Assembly (NCBI GenBank): GCA_902550805.1
Contig: CACDAL010000006.1
Coordinates: 1-64,000, forward strand
Origin: an uncultured Pelagibacteraceae bacterium
GTDB taxonomy: Bacteria > Pseudomonadota > Alphaproteobacteria > Pelagibacterales > Pelagibacteraceae
Length of the DNA: 64,000 bases
Direction: 5' to 3'
Part shown: positions 20,933-29,945 of the stretch, piece by piece
How positions within the stretch are numbered: position 1 is the stretch's first letter
Layout: every line of letters starts with the position of its first letter
Notes under the pieces: model-generated
Database searches by the model: none
What the model saw: only the letters and a program-made list of their open reading frames with translations
What the model was told of the DNA's origin: nothing
Made by a program: the position numbers and the translations under genes

Positions 20933-21607
20933 ATGATAAAAAATATATCAAATCTTGGTGACTCGGCTTTGTACTGTGATTTTGGAAGCAAAGTAAATAA
21001 GGAAATTAACTCTAAGGTAATACAATATTTTAAAAATATAAAAGATAAAAAAATAGAAGGTATTACCAATATAACTCCTTCCTATAATAAATTAATAATT
21101 TCATTTGATATGAGGATTGTTAATTTTACTAACCTTAAAGAAAAAATCGAAAATTTAAATTTAAAGGAATTTATAAATAAAAAAGGTAATGTAATAAAAA
21201 TACCCATTTGTTGCGACAAAGATTTTTCACTTGATCTTAAAAGATTGGAAAAAAAACTTAAAATATCTGGAGATAAAATTTTAGAAAAATTTTTCTCAAG
21301 AAGATATTATTGCTACATGACGGGTTTTATTGCTGGCCATCCTTTTTTAGGAGATACCGACGAATTTATAAGAGCAAAAAGATTGGAAACTCCTAGAGTT
21401 AAAATCCCAAAAGGTTCAGTTGGTTTAACAGAACAATTTTGCAATATATATTCTTTCGAAAGTCCTGGTGGCTGGAATATAATTGGTAATACACCGTTAA
21501 ATATTTTTGATAAGAAAAATGAAATAAAGCCAAATTTAATCAATCCAGGTGACACAGTTATTTTTGAGCAAATTTCAAAAGAAGAACATAAAAAATACAA
21601 TGACTAA
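20933..21607 (+). CDS. pxpB: 5-oxoprolinase subunit B (KipI/Ahs1 family)
   Basis: 224 aa. It has the KipI/carboxyltransferase C-domain fold with NLGDSALYCDFG, YCYMTGFIAGHPFLGD, LETPRVKIPKGSVGLTEQFCNIY and SPGGWNIIGNTP. Partner of PxpC in the 5-oxoprolinase complex. It ends 8 bp inside pxpC. Confidence 0.92.
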   Translation: MIKNISNLGDSALYCDFGSKVNKEINSKVIQYFKNIKDKKIEGITNITPSYNKLIISFDMRIVNFTNLKEKIENLNLKEFINKKGNVIKIPICCDKDFSLDLKRLEKKLKISGDKILEKFFSRRYYCYMTGFIAGHPFLGDTDEFIRAKRLETPRVKIPKGSVGLTEQFCNIYSFESPGGWNIIGNTPLNIFDKKNEIKPNLINPGDTVIFEQISKEEHKKYND

Positions 21608-22547
21608 AAATAATTTTGAAGTAATCAGACCTGGTATAAATACAACATTTCAGGATTTAGGTAGAAATAGTTTATACCATATTGGAATTCCTTTTAGTGG
21701 AGCAATGGATAATAGAAATTTTATTTTAGCCAATGCTATTGCTGGAAACAAAGAAAATACACCTGTAATTGAGTTTGCATATCAAGGACCACTATTAAAA
21801 TTTAAAGGTGAAAAAATTAATTTCAATATAACAGGAAATGTAAGTTTCAATGTGATTAAAAAAGATGAAAAAATAGAAGGTAATTGCTACGAAAATTATT
21901 CTTTAGAAGAAGGAGACCAGCTAGACATAATTTCTACAAATAAATCTATTTATGGTTATTTAGCTATTAGTGGAAACTTTGAAGTTCAATTTCAATGGGG
22001 TAGTTGTTCCACTAATACAAAAGCAAATGTTGGAGCTAATGATGGTAAAAAAATAGAAAAAGAACAAGTAATTAAAGTTACAGATACTCATTCTCACAAT
22101 TCAAAAAGAAAATTGGATTATATAAATTCTAAAATAGAAAATATTAGAGTTATTAAAGGAACAAATTTTAATTATTTTTCAGAAGAAGGAAAAAAAAAAT
22201 TTTTTGAAAAAGAATTTACAGTAACAAAATTAACTGATCGAATGGGAATGAGACTAGAAGGACCAAAAATTGAAAATATTGTTGATACAAATATAAAATC
22301 TGAAGGTATAATAAAAGGAGTAATTCAAGTACCAGCAGATGGAAATCCTATAATTATGCTTTCCGATCATGGAACAATTGGAGGTTATCCAAAAATTGGT
22401 GTTGTTATAAGTTCAGATTATGACAAATTAGTTCAATTGCCACCAGGGTCAAAAATTAAATTTAAAGAAATTAATTTATCAGATGCAGAAATATTATTTA
22501 GGCTATATGAAATGGAAACTCAAAATCTAATTTCTAAAATTAAATGA
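21600..22547 (+). CDS. pxpC: 5-oxoprolinase subunit C (KipA/Ahs2 family)
   Basis: 315 aa from the ATG giving MTKNNFEVIRPGINTTFQDLGR; the ORF-track start lies upstream in pxpB. Family blocks are PGINTTFQDLGRNSLYHIGIPFSGAMD, EFAYQGPLLKF, DRMGMRLEGP, EGIIKGVIQVPADGNPIIMLSDHGTIGGYPKIG and PGSKIKF. Third subunit of ATP-dependent 5-oxoprolinase. The stop overlaps the following permease gene by 4 bp. Confidence 0.92.
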   Translation: MTKNNFEVIRPGINTTFQDLGRNSLYHIGIPFSGAMDNRNFILANAIAGNKENTPVIEFAYQGPLLKFKGEKINFNITGNVSFNVIKKDEKIEGNCYENYSLEEGDQLDIISTNKSIYGYLAISGNFEVQFQWGSCSTNTKANVGANDGKKIEKEQVIKVTDTHSHNSKRKLDYINSKIENIRVIKGTNFNYFSEEGKKKFFEKEFTVTKLTDRMGMRLEGPKIENIVDTNIKSEGIIKGVIQVPADGNPIIMLSDHGTIGGYPKIGVVISSDYDKLVQLPPGSKIKFKEINLSDAEILFRLYEMETQNLISKIK

Positions 22548-23413
22548 ATTTAATTTCAAAATTACCAGGACCATTATTAGTATTTCTAGGTGCATTTTTT
22601 TTAAGTTTTGGAGGTTTAATAGTTAAATCATTTGAAGGTGCCACATTATGGCAAATTCTTTTTTGGAGACAGTTATTTTTTGTTGTTTTGGTTAGTATTT
22701 TTTTATTTTTCACATACAAAAAAAAAGTATTTGTTGCTTTATACGAATCGGGAATGCCAGGTTTTTTTGGTGGAATAATACTTGGTTGTGGTTTTAGCGC
22801 ATATGTTTTTGCAATGTATAATACAACAGTTGCTAATGCTAATTTTATTATTCAAACACAGGCTATCTTTTTGGCAATTTTTGGTTATTTATTTTTGAAA
22901 GAAAAAATATCAAAATTAACTTTAAGTTCTATAATTCTTGCAATTTCAGGAATAATATTAATGCTCGGTAGTTCTTTGACTCCAGGACAGTTGTCAGGAA
23001 ATCTTGTTGCTTTTGTAATGCCAAGTTCATTTGCTGTTTTAATAATAATAGTAAGAAAATATCCTAATGTTGATATGTTACCTCTACAACTCTTTGCAGG
23101 AATAATAGCTATGTTAATTGGTTATTTTGTTTCGACGAAAATTAATATATCCACAAATGATATCTTATTAGCTTTTGTAGCAGGATTTTTTCAAGTTGGA
23201 CTTGGTTTTATTTTTATAACTATAGGTGCAAAAAAAACTTTATCAGCAATGGTGGGAATATTAATGATGACGGAGGCAGTTTTAGGACCTCTTTGGGCGT
23301 GGATCTTTTTAGATGAAAATCCACAATTTATTGCATTAGTAGGTGGATCAATAATTATATTTGCTGTTTTTATTCAATTTTACTCCTTGTTACAAAAAGA
23401 AAAAAAAACCTAA
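22544..23413 (+). CDS. DMT-superfamily permease (EamA family)
   Basis: 289 aa with about ten hydrophobic segments arranged as two EamA repeats. GATLWQILFWRQLFFV in the first half and the terminal TEAVLGPLWAWIFLDENP are typical. Translationally coupled to pxpC (ATGA), so it probably moves a metabolite of the oxoproline/glutamate island, but direction and substrate are unknown. Confidence 0.85.
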   Translation: MNLISKLPGPLLVFLGAFFLSFGGLIVKSFEGATLWQILFWRQLFFVVLVSIFLFFTYKKKVFVALYESGMPGFFGGIILGCGFSAYVFAMYNTTVANANFIIQTQAIFLAIFGYLFLKEKISKLTLSSIILAISGIILMLGSSLTPGQLSGNLVAFVMPSSFAVLIIIVRKYPNVDMLPLQLFAGIIAMLIGYFVSTKINISTNDILLAFVAGFFQVGLGFIFITIGAKKTLSAMVGILMMTEAVLGPLWAWIFLDENPQFIALVGGSIIIFAVFIQFYSLLQKEKKT

Positions 23414-23430
23414 AAGATTCTACATATATA

Positions 23431-23446
23431 TGCTATAATTTTTATA
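23431..23446 (+). promoter_or_regulatory. extended -10 promoter for the gcv operon
   Basis: TGCTATAAT is a consensus -10 with the extended TGn element, placed 8 bp before the first paired base of the riboswitch. No good -35 is visible at 17 bp, which is common for extended -10 promoters. Confidence 0.6.
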
Positions 23447-23581
23447 CGGGAGAGACTACTTAATGTAGCGCCGAAGGAGCAACCACCCCGGAAACTCTCA
23501 GGCAAAAGGACCGTACATATTAACTCTGGAAAGAGAATTATTCTCGCCGAAGGAGCAAATCTCTCAGGCAAAAGGACAGAG
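23447..23581 (+). promoter_or_regulatory. tandem glycine riboswitch upstream of gcvT
   Basis: Two glycine aptamers in series. Aptamer 1 runs from CGGGAGAGAC to GGCAAAAGGACCG, closed by CGG/CCG, with GCCGAAGGAGCAA and CTCTCAGGCAAAAGGAC cores. Aptamer 2 runs from CTCTGGAAAGAG to AAAAGGACAGAG, closed by CTCT/AGAG, with the same GCCGAAGGAGCAAATCTCTCAGGCAAAAGGAC core. A 10-nt linker joins them. Glycine riboswitches are established ON-type controls of gcv operons, and SAR11 is known for glycine riboswitches linked to its glycine/serine need. No terminator hairpin follows, so translational control at the gcvT start is likelier than transcriptional control. Confidence 0.97.
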
Positions 23582-23601
23582 GGGGTGAATTGAGAGTTAA
23601 T

Positions 23602-24708
23602 ATGGAATCTAAAAAAACATCTTTATTTAATCTTCATCAAAAACATGAAGCAAAATTTGTTGAATTTGCAGGATATAAAATGCCCATTCAATATAAAGAT
23701 GGAATTATTCAAGAACACAAATTTACTAGAACAAAATCAGGCATATTTGATGTCTCCCATATGGGGCAATTATTTATCCGTGGCAAGGAAGATTTAACTA
23801 AAAGTTTAGAAAAATTATTCCCATTAGATTTAAAAAAATTAAATTTAGATCAAAGCAAATATTCTTTTTTAATGAATGATGAAGCTGGTATTTATGATGA
23901 TTTAATTATTACTAAAATTAAAGAAGGATATTTAATTATTTTAAATGCAGCGTGTAAAAATCAAGATTATAAAATTATTGAGGAAAAATTGGACAATAAT
24001 TATGAAATGAATTTAAGTGAAAATTTATCATTAATTGCAATCCAGGGACCTGATGCAAAAAACGTTCTTGAAAAAGTAATACCAAATTCAAATAAACTTA
24101 AATTTATGAATGGAAAAAATTTTAATTTTGAAGATAGTAGTATTTATATTACCCGATCTGGTTATACAGGAGAAGATGGGTTTGAAATTTCTATTAATAA
24201 CAATAAAACTCAGAAACTTGTGGAATTGCTGTTAGAAAATGGTTCAAAATTAATAGGTCTAGGAGCTAGGGATACGCTGAGATTAGAAGCGGGCCTATGT
24301 TTGTATGGAAATGATATAGATTTAAAAACTAGCCCAATAGAGGCAAACCTTAAGTGGGCTATAGCAAAGAGTAGAATTGAAACAGATTACCCCGGGTCAA
24401 ATATAATTAAAAATCAAATTAAAAATGGAGTAAAAAAATTAAGAGTTGGCATAAAACCTGAAACAAGAGTTATAGCAAGAGGGGAGACAAAAATTTACAA
24501 TGATCAAAATAAAGAAATTGGAAAAATTACTAGTGGAACATTTGGTCCAAGCGTAGAATGTTCAATAGCTATGGGATATGTGGAAAATACTTATTGTTCC
24601 ATAGATACAAAAATTTTTTTGGAAGTAAGAGGAAAAAAAGTGCCAGCGAATATTTGTAATTTGCCATTTTATAAAAAAAATTATTTAAAAGGAGAGATAA
24701 ATGTCTGA
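23602..24708 (+). CDS. gcvT: glycine cleavage system T protein (aminomethyltransferase)
   Basis: 368 aa from the ATG giving [18 protein letters not shown]; the ORF-track start is a TTG four codons earlier. Family blocks are [76 protein letters not shown] and TSGTFGPS. It moves the methylene group from lipoyl-GcvH to tetrahydrofolate, releasing ammonia. It lies 20 bp behind the riboswitch; the GAGAG ribosome site sits just past the second aptamer and could be masked by it. Overlaps gcvH by 8 bp. Confidence 0.96.
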   Translation: MESKKTSLFNLHQKHEAKFVEFAGYKMPIQYKDGIIQEHKFTRTKSGIFDVSHMGQLFIRGKEDLTKSLEKLFPLDLKKLNLDQSKYSFLMNDEAGIYDDLIITKIKEGYLIILNAACKNQDYKIIEEKLDNNYEMNLSENLSLIAIQGPDAKNVLEKVIPNSNKLKFMNGKNFNFEDSSIYITRSGYTGEDGFEISINNNKTQKLVELLLENGSKLIGLGARDTLRLEAGLCLYGNDIDLKTSPIEANLKWAIAKSRIETDYPGSNIIKNQIKNGVKKLRVGIKPETRVIARGETKIYNDQNKEIGKITSGTFGPSVECSIAMGYVENTYCSIDTKIFLEVRGKKVPANICNLPFYKKNYLKGEINV

Positions 24709-25081
24709 AGTTAAATTTTCTAAAGAGCATGAGTGGGTCAAATTAGAAGGGGAGGTAGCAACAATTGGTATAACAAAACATGCAGCGGAAATGTTGGGTG
24801 ATATCGTATTTGTTGAGCTTCCAGAAAAAGGGTCAAATGTAGAAAAAGATGGATCGGCAGGAGTAGTTGAATCAACCAAAGCTGCAAGCGATGTTTACAC
24901 GCCTTTAAGTGGAGAATTAATTGATATAAATCAATCAATTGTTGATGATCCCTCAAAAATAAACAAAGATCCAGAAGGTGATGCGTGGTTTTTTAAACTA
25001 AAAATGAAAGATAAATCCGAAATAGGCAGTTTAATGAACAGAGAAGAATATGATAAATTTTCAAAGGAAAACTCGAGCTAA
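24701..25081 (+). CDS. gcvH: glycine cleavage system H protein
   Basis: 126 aa lipoyl carrier. The lipoylated lysine is K60 in [26 protein letters not shown] opens the fold. It shuttles the aminomethyl group between GcvP, GcvT and GcvL. A GGAGAG site in the end of gcvT precedes the ATG, and its stop shares a base with the gcvP start (TAATG), giving tight coupling. Confidence 0.97.
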   Translation: MSEVKFSKEHEWVKLEGEVATIGITKHAAEMLGDIVFVELPEKGSNVEKDGSAGVVESTKAASDVYTPLSGELIDINQSIVDDPSKINKDPEGDAWFFKLKMKDKSEIGSLMNREEYDKFSKENSS

Positions 25082-27945
25082 TGTTACATAATTCTGAAAA
25101 AGATTTTATTAAAAGGCACATAGGTCTTAAAAAAAAGGAAGAGAAGAAAATATTAAATGAAATCGGCTATAAATCATTAGATGAATTGATAACCAAAACA
25201 GTTCCAAAAAATATCTTACTAAAAGATCAACTTAATATTGGAGAATCAAATTCTGAGTACGAGGCATTAAGAAAGTTAAGACTTATTTCTAAAAAAAACC
25301 AAATTTATTCAAACTTTATTGGAATGGGTTATTACGGAACTTACACACCAAACGTAGTCGTGAGAAACATATTTGAAAATCCAGGTTGGTATACTTCATA
25401 TACTCCATACCAACCAGAAGTAGCTCAAGGAAGACTAGAGATGCTTTTAAATTTTCAGCAAATGATAATTGATTTTACTGGAATGGATATAGCTAATGCT
25501 TCTTTGTTAGATGAAGGTACTGCTGCTGCTGAAGCAATGAGTTTGAGTTATAGATTAAACACCAAGGATAGTAAACTAGTTTTTGTATCTGAGGACTGCC
25601 ATCCACAAACAATAAATGTAATTAAAACTAGAGCTGAACCGATGGGTTTAAAAATAATTATTGGCAATGATAATGAGTTAAATAAATTATCTGAAGATTT
25701 AATATGTGGTATTTTACAGTATCCTGGCACTCTAGGAGATATAAAAAATCCAAGTGAGAGTATTAGCAAAATTCATAAAAAAAATGGAAAAGCTATTTTA
25801 GCTTGCGATCTTTTAGCATTAGCAAAACTTAAAACTCCAGGAGAGTTGGGTGCAGACATTGCAATTGGAAGTTCTCAAAGATTTGGTATTCCAATGGGTT
25901 ATGGGGGACCTCATGCAGCTTTTTTTGCAACTAAAGACGAATATAAAAGATCGATGCCCGGAAGAATAATTGGTGTTTCAGTTGATAGAAATGGAAACAA
26001 GGCTTACAGATTAGCTCTTCAGACTAGAGAACAACATATTAGAAGAGATAAGGCAACAAGCAATATTTGTACAGCGCAGGCTTTGCTGGCTATAGTATCA
26101 GCTGCATATGCTATATATCATGGTCCAAAAGGAATTAGAACAATTTCTGAAAGAGTATCTCAATTAGCAAAAAATTTTGCCGATAAATTAAAACAATCTG
26201 GTTATGAGTTATATTCAGATTTTTTCTTTGATACTGTAACGATTAAGACTAAAGAAAAGACTGAACAAATATATAACAATGCACTATCTCAAAAAGTAAA
26301 TATTAGAAAAGTAAATTCTGAATTATTGGCAGTTTCATTTGATGAAAAAAAAAATGTATATAGAGCAAATCAATTGTTAAAAATATTTAATTGTGCAGAG
26401 TCTATAAAAGAAAATCCAACCGAAAGTTTGCCAAACTTACCAAAAAATTTACTAAGAACATCGAGTTATTTAGAACATCCAGTATTTAATAGCTATCATT
26501 CTGAAACTGAAATGCTTAGATATTTAAAAAAACTTGAAGACAAGGATATCGCACTTAATCGTTCAATGATTGCCTTGGGATCCTGTACAATGAAATTAAA
26601 TGCTGTTGCTGAGATGATACCAGCAAGTTGGAGAGAGTTTTCAGAACCCCATCCTTTTGTGCCAATTGAACAAATGGAAGGTTATAGAACACTTTTTACA
26701 GACTTAAAAAATTGGTTAAGATCTATCACCGGTTTTTCAGGAGTATCACTCCAACCTAATGCCGGAGCACAAGGCGAATATGCTGGTTTGATGGTGATTA
26801 GAAAATATCATCTAGAAAGAGGTGAAAAAAATAGAAATATTTGTTTAATTCCAAGTTCTGCGCACGGAACTAATCCTGCTAGCGCACAAATGGTAGGAAT
26901 GAAAATTGTTGTCATAAATTGTGATAAAGAAGGAAATGTTGATTATGAGGATTTAAAAAAGAAAACAGAAATACATTCAGAAAATTTAGGAGCTCTTATG
27001 ATTACTTATCCTTCCACACATGGAGTTTTTGAAGAAAAAATAACTGATATTTGTGAATTAATTCACAAACATGGAGGTCAAGTATATATGGATGGAGCAA
27101 ATTTAAATGCTCTAGTAGGAATAGCTAGACCTGGAAATTTTGGTCCAGATGTTTGTCATATTAATTTACATAAAACATTCTGTATTCCTCATGGAGGAGG
27201 AGGGCCAGGTATGGGCCCAATTGCCTGTAAAAGACATCTGGAAATTTATTTACCATCACATCCAGTTATTAAAGATTGTGGACCAGCTTCAGGTATAGGA
27301 GCTATTTCTGCTGCACCATGGGGAAGTTCTAGCATTTTACCTATTTCATGGATGTATATAAAAATGATGGGATCAGAAGGTTTAAAATTAGCAACGCAAA
27401 TTGCAATATTGAACGCAAATTATATTGCACATAAACTTAAAGACCATTTTCCAATATTATACAAAGGATCCAAAGGCAATGTGGCTCATGAATGTATTAT
27501 AGATATAAGAGCAATTAAAAACGAAACAGGAGTGACAGAGGAAGATATTGCAAAAAGGTTAATAGATTTTGGATTTCACGCACCCACAATGTCCTGGCCA
27601 GTTCCTGGAACCATGATGATAGAACCTACTGAAAGTGAAAGTTTAAAAGAATTAGACAGATTTTGTGACACCTTAATAAAAATTAAATCAGAAATTAATA
27701 AAATTAAGTCAGGCAAATTCGATAAAATTGATAATCCTATAAAAAATGCACCTCATACAGATTTAGAATTAGCTTCAAATGAATGGAAACATAAATATAC
27801 AAGAGAAGAGGCTGCCTACCCATCAAAATTTTTAAAATCTAATAAATTTTGGCCACCAGTTGCAAGAGTTGATAACGTTTATGGTGATAAAAATATTTTT
27901 TGTTCTTGCCCAGGCATGGATGAATTTAAAGAAGACGCCGCATAA
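25081..27945 (+). CDS. gcvP: glycine dehydrogenase (decarboxylating), P protein, full length
   Basis: 954 aa single-chain form (not split into GcvPA/GcvPB). N-terminal IGLKKKEEKKILNEIGY; PLP lysine K698 in INLHKTFCIPHGGGGPG; C-terminal SNEWKHKYTREEAAYPSKFLKSNKFWPPVARVDNVYGD. It decarboxylates glycine and loads GcvH. The shared lipoamide dehydrogenase (L protein) is not in the window. Confidence 0.98.
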   Translation: MLHNSEKDFIKRHIGLKKKEEKKILNEIGYKSLDELITKTVPKNILLKDQLNIGESNSEYEALRKLRLISKKNQIYSNFIGMGYYGTYTPNVVVRNIFENPGWYTSYTPYQPEVAQGRLEMLLNFQQMIIDFTGMDIANASLLDEGTAAAEAMSLSYRLNTKDSKLVFVSEDCHPQTINVIKTRAEPMGLKIIIGNDNELNKLSEDLICGILQYPGTLGDIKNPSESISKIHKKNGKAILACDLLALAKLKTPGELGADIAIGSSQRFGIPMGYGGPHAAFFATKDEYKRSMPGRIIGVSVDRNGNKAYRLALQTREQHIRRDKATSNICTAQALLAIVSAAYAIYHGPKGIRTISERVSQLAKNFADKLKQSGYELYSDFFFDTVTIKTKEKTEQIYNNALSQKVNIRKVNSELLAVSFDEKKNVYRANQLLKIFNCAESIKENPTESLPNLPKNLLRTSSYLEHPVFNSYHSETEMLRYLKKLEDKDIALNRSMIALGSCTMKLNAVAEMIPASWREFSEPHPFVPIEQMEGYRTLFTDLKNWLRSITGFSGVSLQPNAGAQGEYAGLMVIRKYHLERGEKNRNICLIPSSAHGTNPASAQMVGMKIVVINCDKEGNVDYEDLKKKTEIHSENLGALMITYPSTHGVFEEKITDICELIHKHGGQVYMDGANLNALVGIARPGNFGPDVCHINLHKTFCIPHGGGGPGMGPIACKRHLEIYLPSHPVIKDCGPASGIGAISAAPWGSSSILPISWMYIKMMGSEGLKLATQIAILNANYIAHKLKDHFPILYKGSKGNVAHECIIDIRAIKNETGVTEEDIAKRLIDFGFHAPTMSWPVPGTMMIEPTESESLKELDRFCDTLIKIKSEINKIKSGKFDKIDNPIKNAPHTDLELASNEWKHKYTREEAAYPSKFLKSNKFWPPVARVDNVYGDKNIFCSCPGMDEFKEDAA

Positions 27946-27950
27946 CATTA

Positions 27951-29189
27951 ATGAAAATTGCAGTTATTGGTTCAGGAATATCTGGTTTAAGTGCTGCTTA
28001 TTATTTATCAAAAAAACATCATGTCGATTTATTTGAAAAAGAAGATCATTTTGGAGGCCATTCTCATACGATAGATATTTTGGTAAATGAAAAAAAAATT
28101 TCTGCAGATATAGGTTTTATTGTATTTAATCATAAAACCTATCCTAATTTAATTAATTTTTTTAATGAAAATCAAATTGCTATTGAAAAAAGCGATATGT
28201 CTTTTTCAGTAAATGTTAACAATACAAATTTTGAGTACTGTGGAAAAGGCTTGAAGGGAATATTCTCTAAGAAATCAAACTTATTTAATCTTAAATTTTT
28301 AAGAATGTTTTTTGATATAGTTAGTTTTTATAAATCATGTGATAAAATCAATAATTTTGATGAAAAAATTACATTAGGAGAGTTTTTAATTAAAAAAAAA
28401 ATGTCAAAGGAATTTATTGAATATCATTTAATTCCAATGGTTTCAGCAATATGGTCAATGCCACCGTGCGAAGCTAACAAAATGCCTTTAATATTTTTTT
28501 TAAAGTTTTTTCAGAATCATGGCTTGTTTAAATTAAAAAATAGACCTCAATGGTACACAGTTTCAAATAGAAGCAAGACTTATGTAAATAAAATTTTAAC
28601 TAAAATTAGTGGAGAATATTTTAAGAATTACAAAATTAATCTAATAAAGAGAATACCTACCGGTGTACAAGTTTATTATGGAGAAAGTAATGAATTTTTT
28701 GATTATGACAAAGTCGTTTTATCAACTCATGCAGATGAAGCACTTTCTTTAATTGAAAATCCTTTAGAAAAAGAAAAGAAAATATTGTCGAATTTTAAAT
28801 ATAAGGAAAATTTAGCAATTATACATACCGATGATAAAGTTATGCCAAAAAATAAAAATGTTTGGTCATCATGGAATTCTTATGTTGATAATAGAAATTT
28901 AAAAATAAATTCTTTAACTTATTGGCTTAATCTTTTGCAAAATTTAAAATGTAGTCAAAACATTTTTTTAACGTTAAATCCATTTGTGGAAATTCCTGAA
29001 GATAAAATATTAAAAAAAGTTAAATTTACTCATCCTTATTTTGATCAAAATGCTTTAGATCAACAAAAAAATTTGAATATTTTGCAAAATAAAAAAAATA
29101 TACTATTTTGTGGAAGTTATTTTGGTTACGGTTTTCACGAAGATGGAATAAAATCATCCATTGAAATGCTTAAAACCTTAAATGATTAA
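27951..29189 (+). CDS. FAD-dependent amine-oxidase-like protein (COG2907)
   Basis: 412 aa. It begins with the FAD-binding GSGISGLSAAYYL and EKEDHFGGHSHTIDI, then ADIGFIVFNHKTYPNL, the COG2907 signature, and ends with CGSYFGYGFHEDGIKSS, which closes the FAD site. In other proteobacteria this protein travels with DUF1365 and Cfa-like proteins and has been tied to unusual fatty acid formation in Rhodobacter (from memory, not checked). Likely a membrane-lipid acyl-chain oxidoreductase. Starts 5 bp after gcvP and overlaps the next gene by 8 bp. Confidence 0.8.
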   Translation: MKIAVIGSGISGLSAAYYLSKKHHVDLFEKEDHFGGHSHTIDILVNEKKISADIGFIVFNHKTYPNLINFFNENQIAIEKSDMSFSVNVNNTNFEYCGKGLKGIFSKKSNLFNLKFLRMFFDIVSFYKSCDKINNFDEKITLGEFLIKKKMSKEFIEYHLIPMVSAIWSMPPCEANKMPLIFFLKFFQNHGLFKLKNRPQWYTVSNRSKTYVNKILTKISGEYFKNYKINLIKRIPTGVQVYYGESNEFFDYDKVVLSTHADEALSLIENPLEKEKKILSNFKYKENLAIIHTDDKVMPKNKNVWSSWNSYVDNRNLKINSLTYWLNLLQNLKCSQNIFLTLNPFVEIPEDKILKKVKFTHPYFDQNALDQQKNLNILQNKKNILFCGSYFGYGFHEDGIKSSIEMLKTLND

Positions 29190-29943
29190 AGATTCATTAA
29201 TTTACAATGGCAAAGTAATTCATCGACGTTTTAAACCTAAAGAACATTATTTTAAATATGATGTATTTTCGTTATTAATTAATTTAGACGAATTAGAAAA
29301 GATCCAAAATAAAATTAAAATATTTTCTTATAACAAATTTAACATTTTAAGTTTTTTTGATAAAGATCATGGTCCTAGAGATGGAACTTCTCTTAAAAAA
29401 TGGATAATTAAAAATTTAAAAGAAATAGGAATTGATGATGATAATATTCAAATTAAACTATTATGTTATCCAAGAATTTTTGGATATGTATTTAATCCAT
29501 TAAGTGTTTTTTTCATCTATGATCAAAAATCAAGATTAATATCGATCTTATATGAAGTGAAAAACACTTTTGGAGAACAACATACTTATATTTTTAAAAC
29601 TAAGGATGAAAAGACTATAACAAATAATTGTAGTAAAAAATTTCACGTTTCACCTTTTATTGAAATGGATTGTCATTACTATTTTAGAGTATTAAAACCA
29701 ACAGATAAAATTTCAGTTATAATTGATCAAAGAGATAATGATGGAAAGCTTCTTTACGCCTCTCAGGATGGAGATGCTAAAGAATTTAACGAAAAAAATT
29801 TACTAATTTCCTTTATTTCCCATCCTTTAATGACTTTTAAAATTATTACTGCAATACATTATGAAGCATTAAAACTATGGTTAAAAGGAATTAAACTTGT
29901 TAAGAAAAAATTTAAAATAAAAAATAATATATCAATTGAATAA
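29182..29943 (+). CDS. DUF1365 protein of the Cfa-associated cluster
   Basis: 253 aa, no clear signal peptide. The family blocks HRRFKPKEHYFKYDVFSLLINLDEL, FDKDHGPRDG and LLCYPRIFGYVFNPLSVFFIYD are plain. No catalytic function has been firmly assigned to DUF1365 as far as I know; it nearly always sits between a COG2907 flavoprotein and a Cfa-like methyltransferase, as here. Overlaps the upstream gene by 8 bp and is 2 bp from the downstream one. Confidence 0.85.
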   Translation: MIKDSLIYNGKVIHRRFKPKEHYFKYDVFSLLINLDELEKIQNKIKIFSYNKFNILSFFDKDHGPRDGTSLKKWIIKNLKEIGIDDDNIQIKLLCYPRIFGYVFNPLSVFFIYDQKSRLISILYEVKNTFGEQHTYIFKTKDEKTITNNCSKKFHVSPFIEMDCHYYFRVLKPTDKISVIIDQRDNDGKLLYASQDGDAKEFNEKNLLISFISHPLMTFKIITAIHYEALKLWLKGIKLVKKKFKIKNNISIE

Positions 29944-29945
29944 AA

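Noticed and set aside
20905-21069. 55-residue N-terminal extension of PxpA in the ORF track
   Set aside because: It is antisense to the pxpB start and the family begins at MEININCDLGE.
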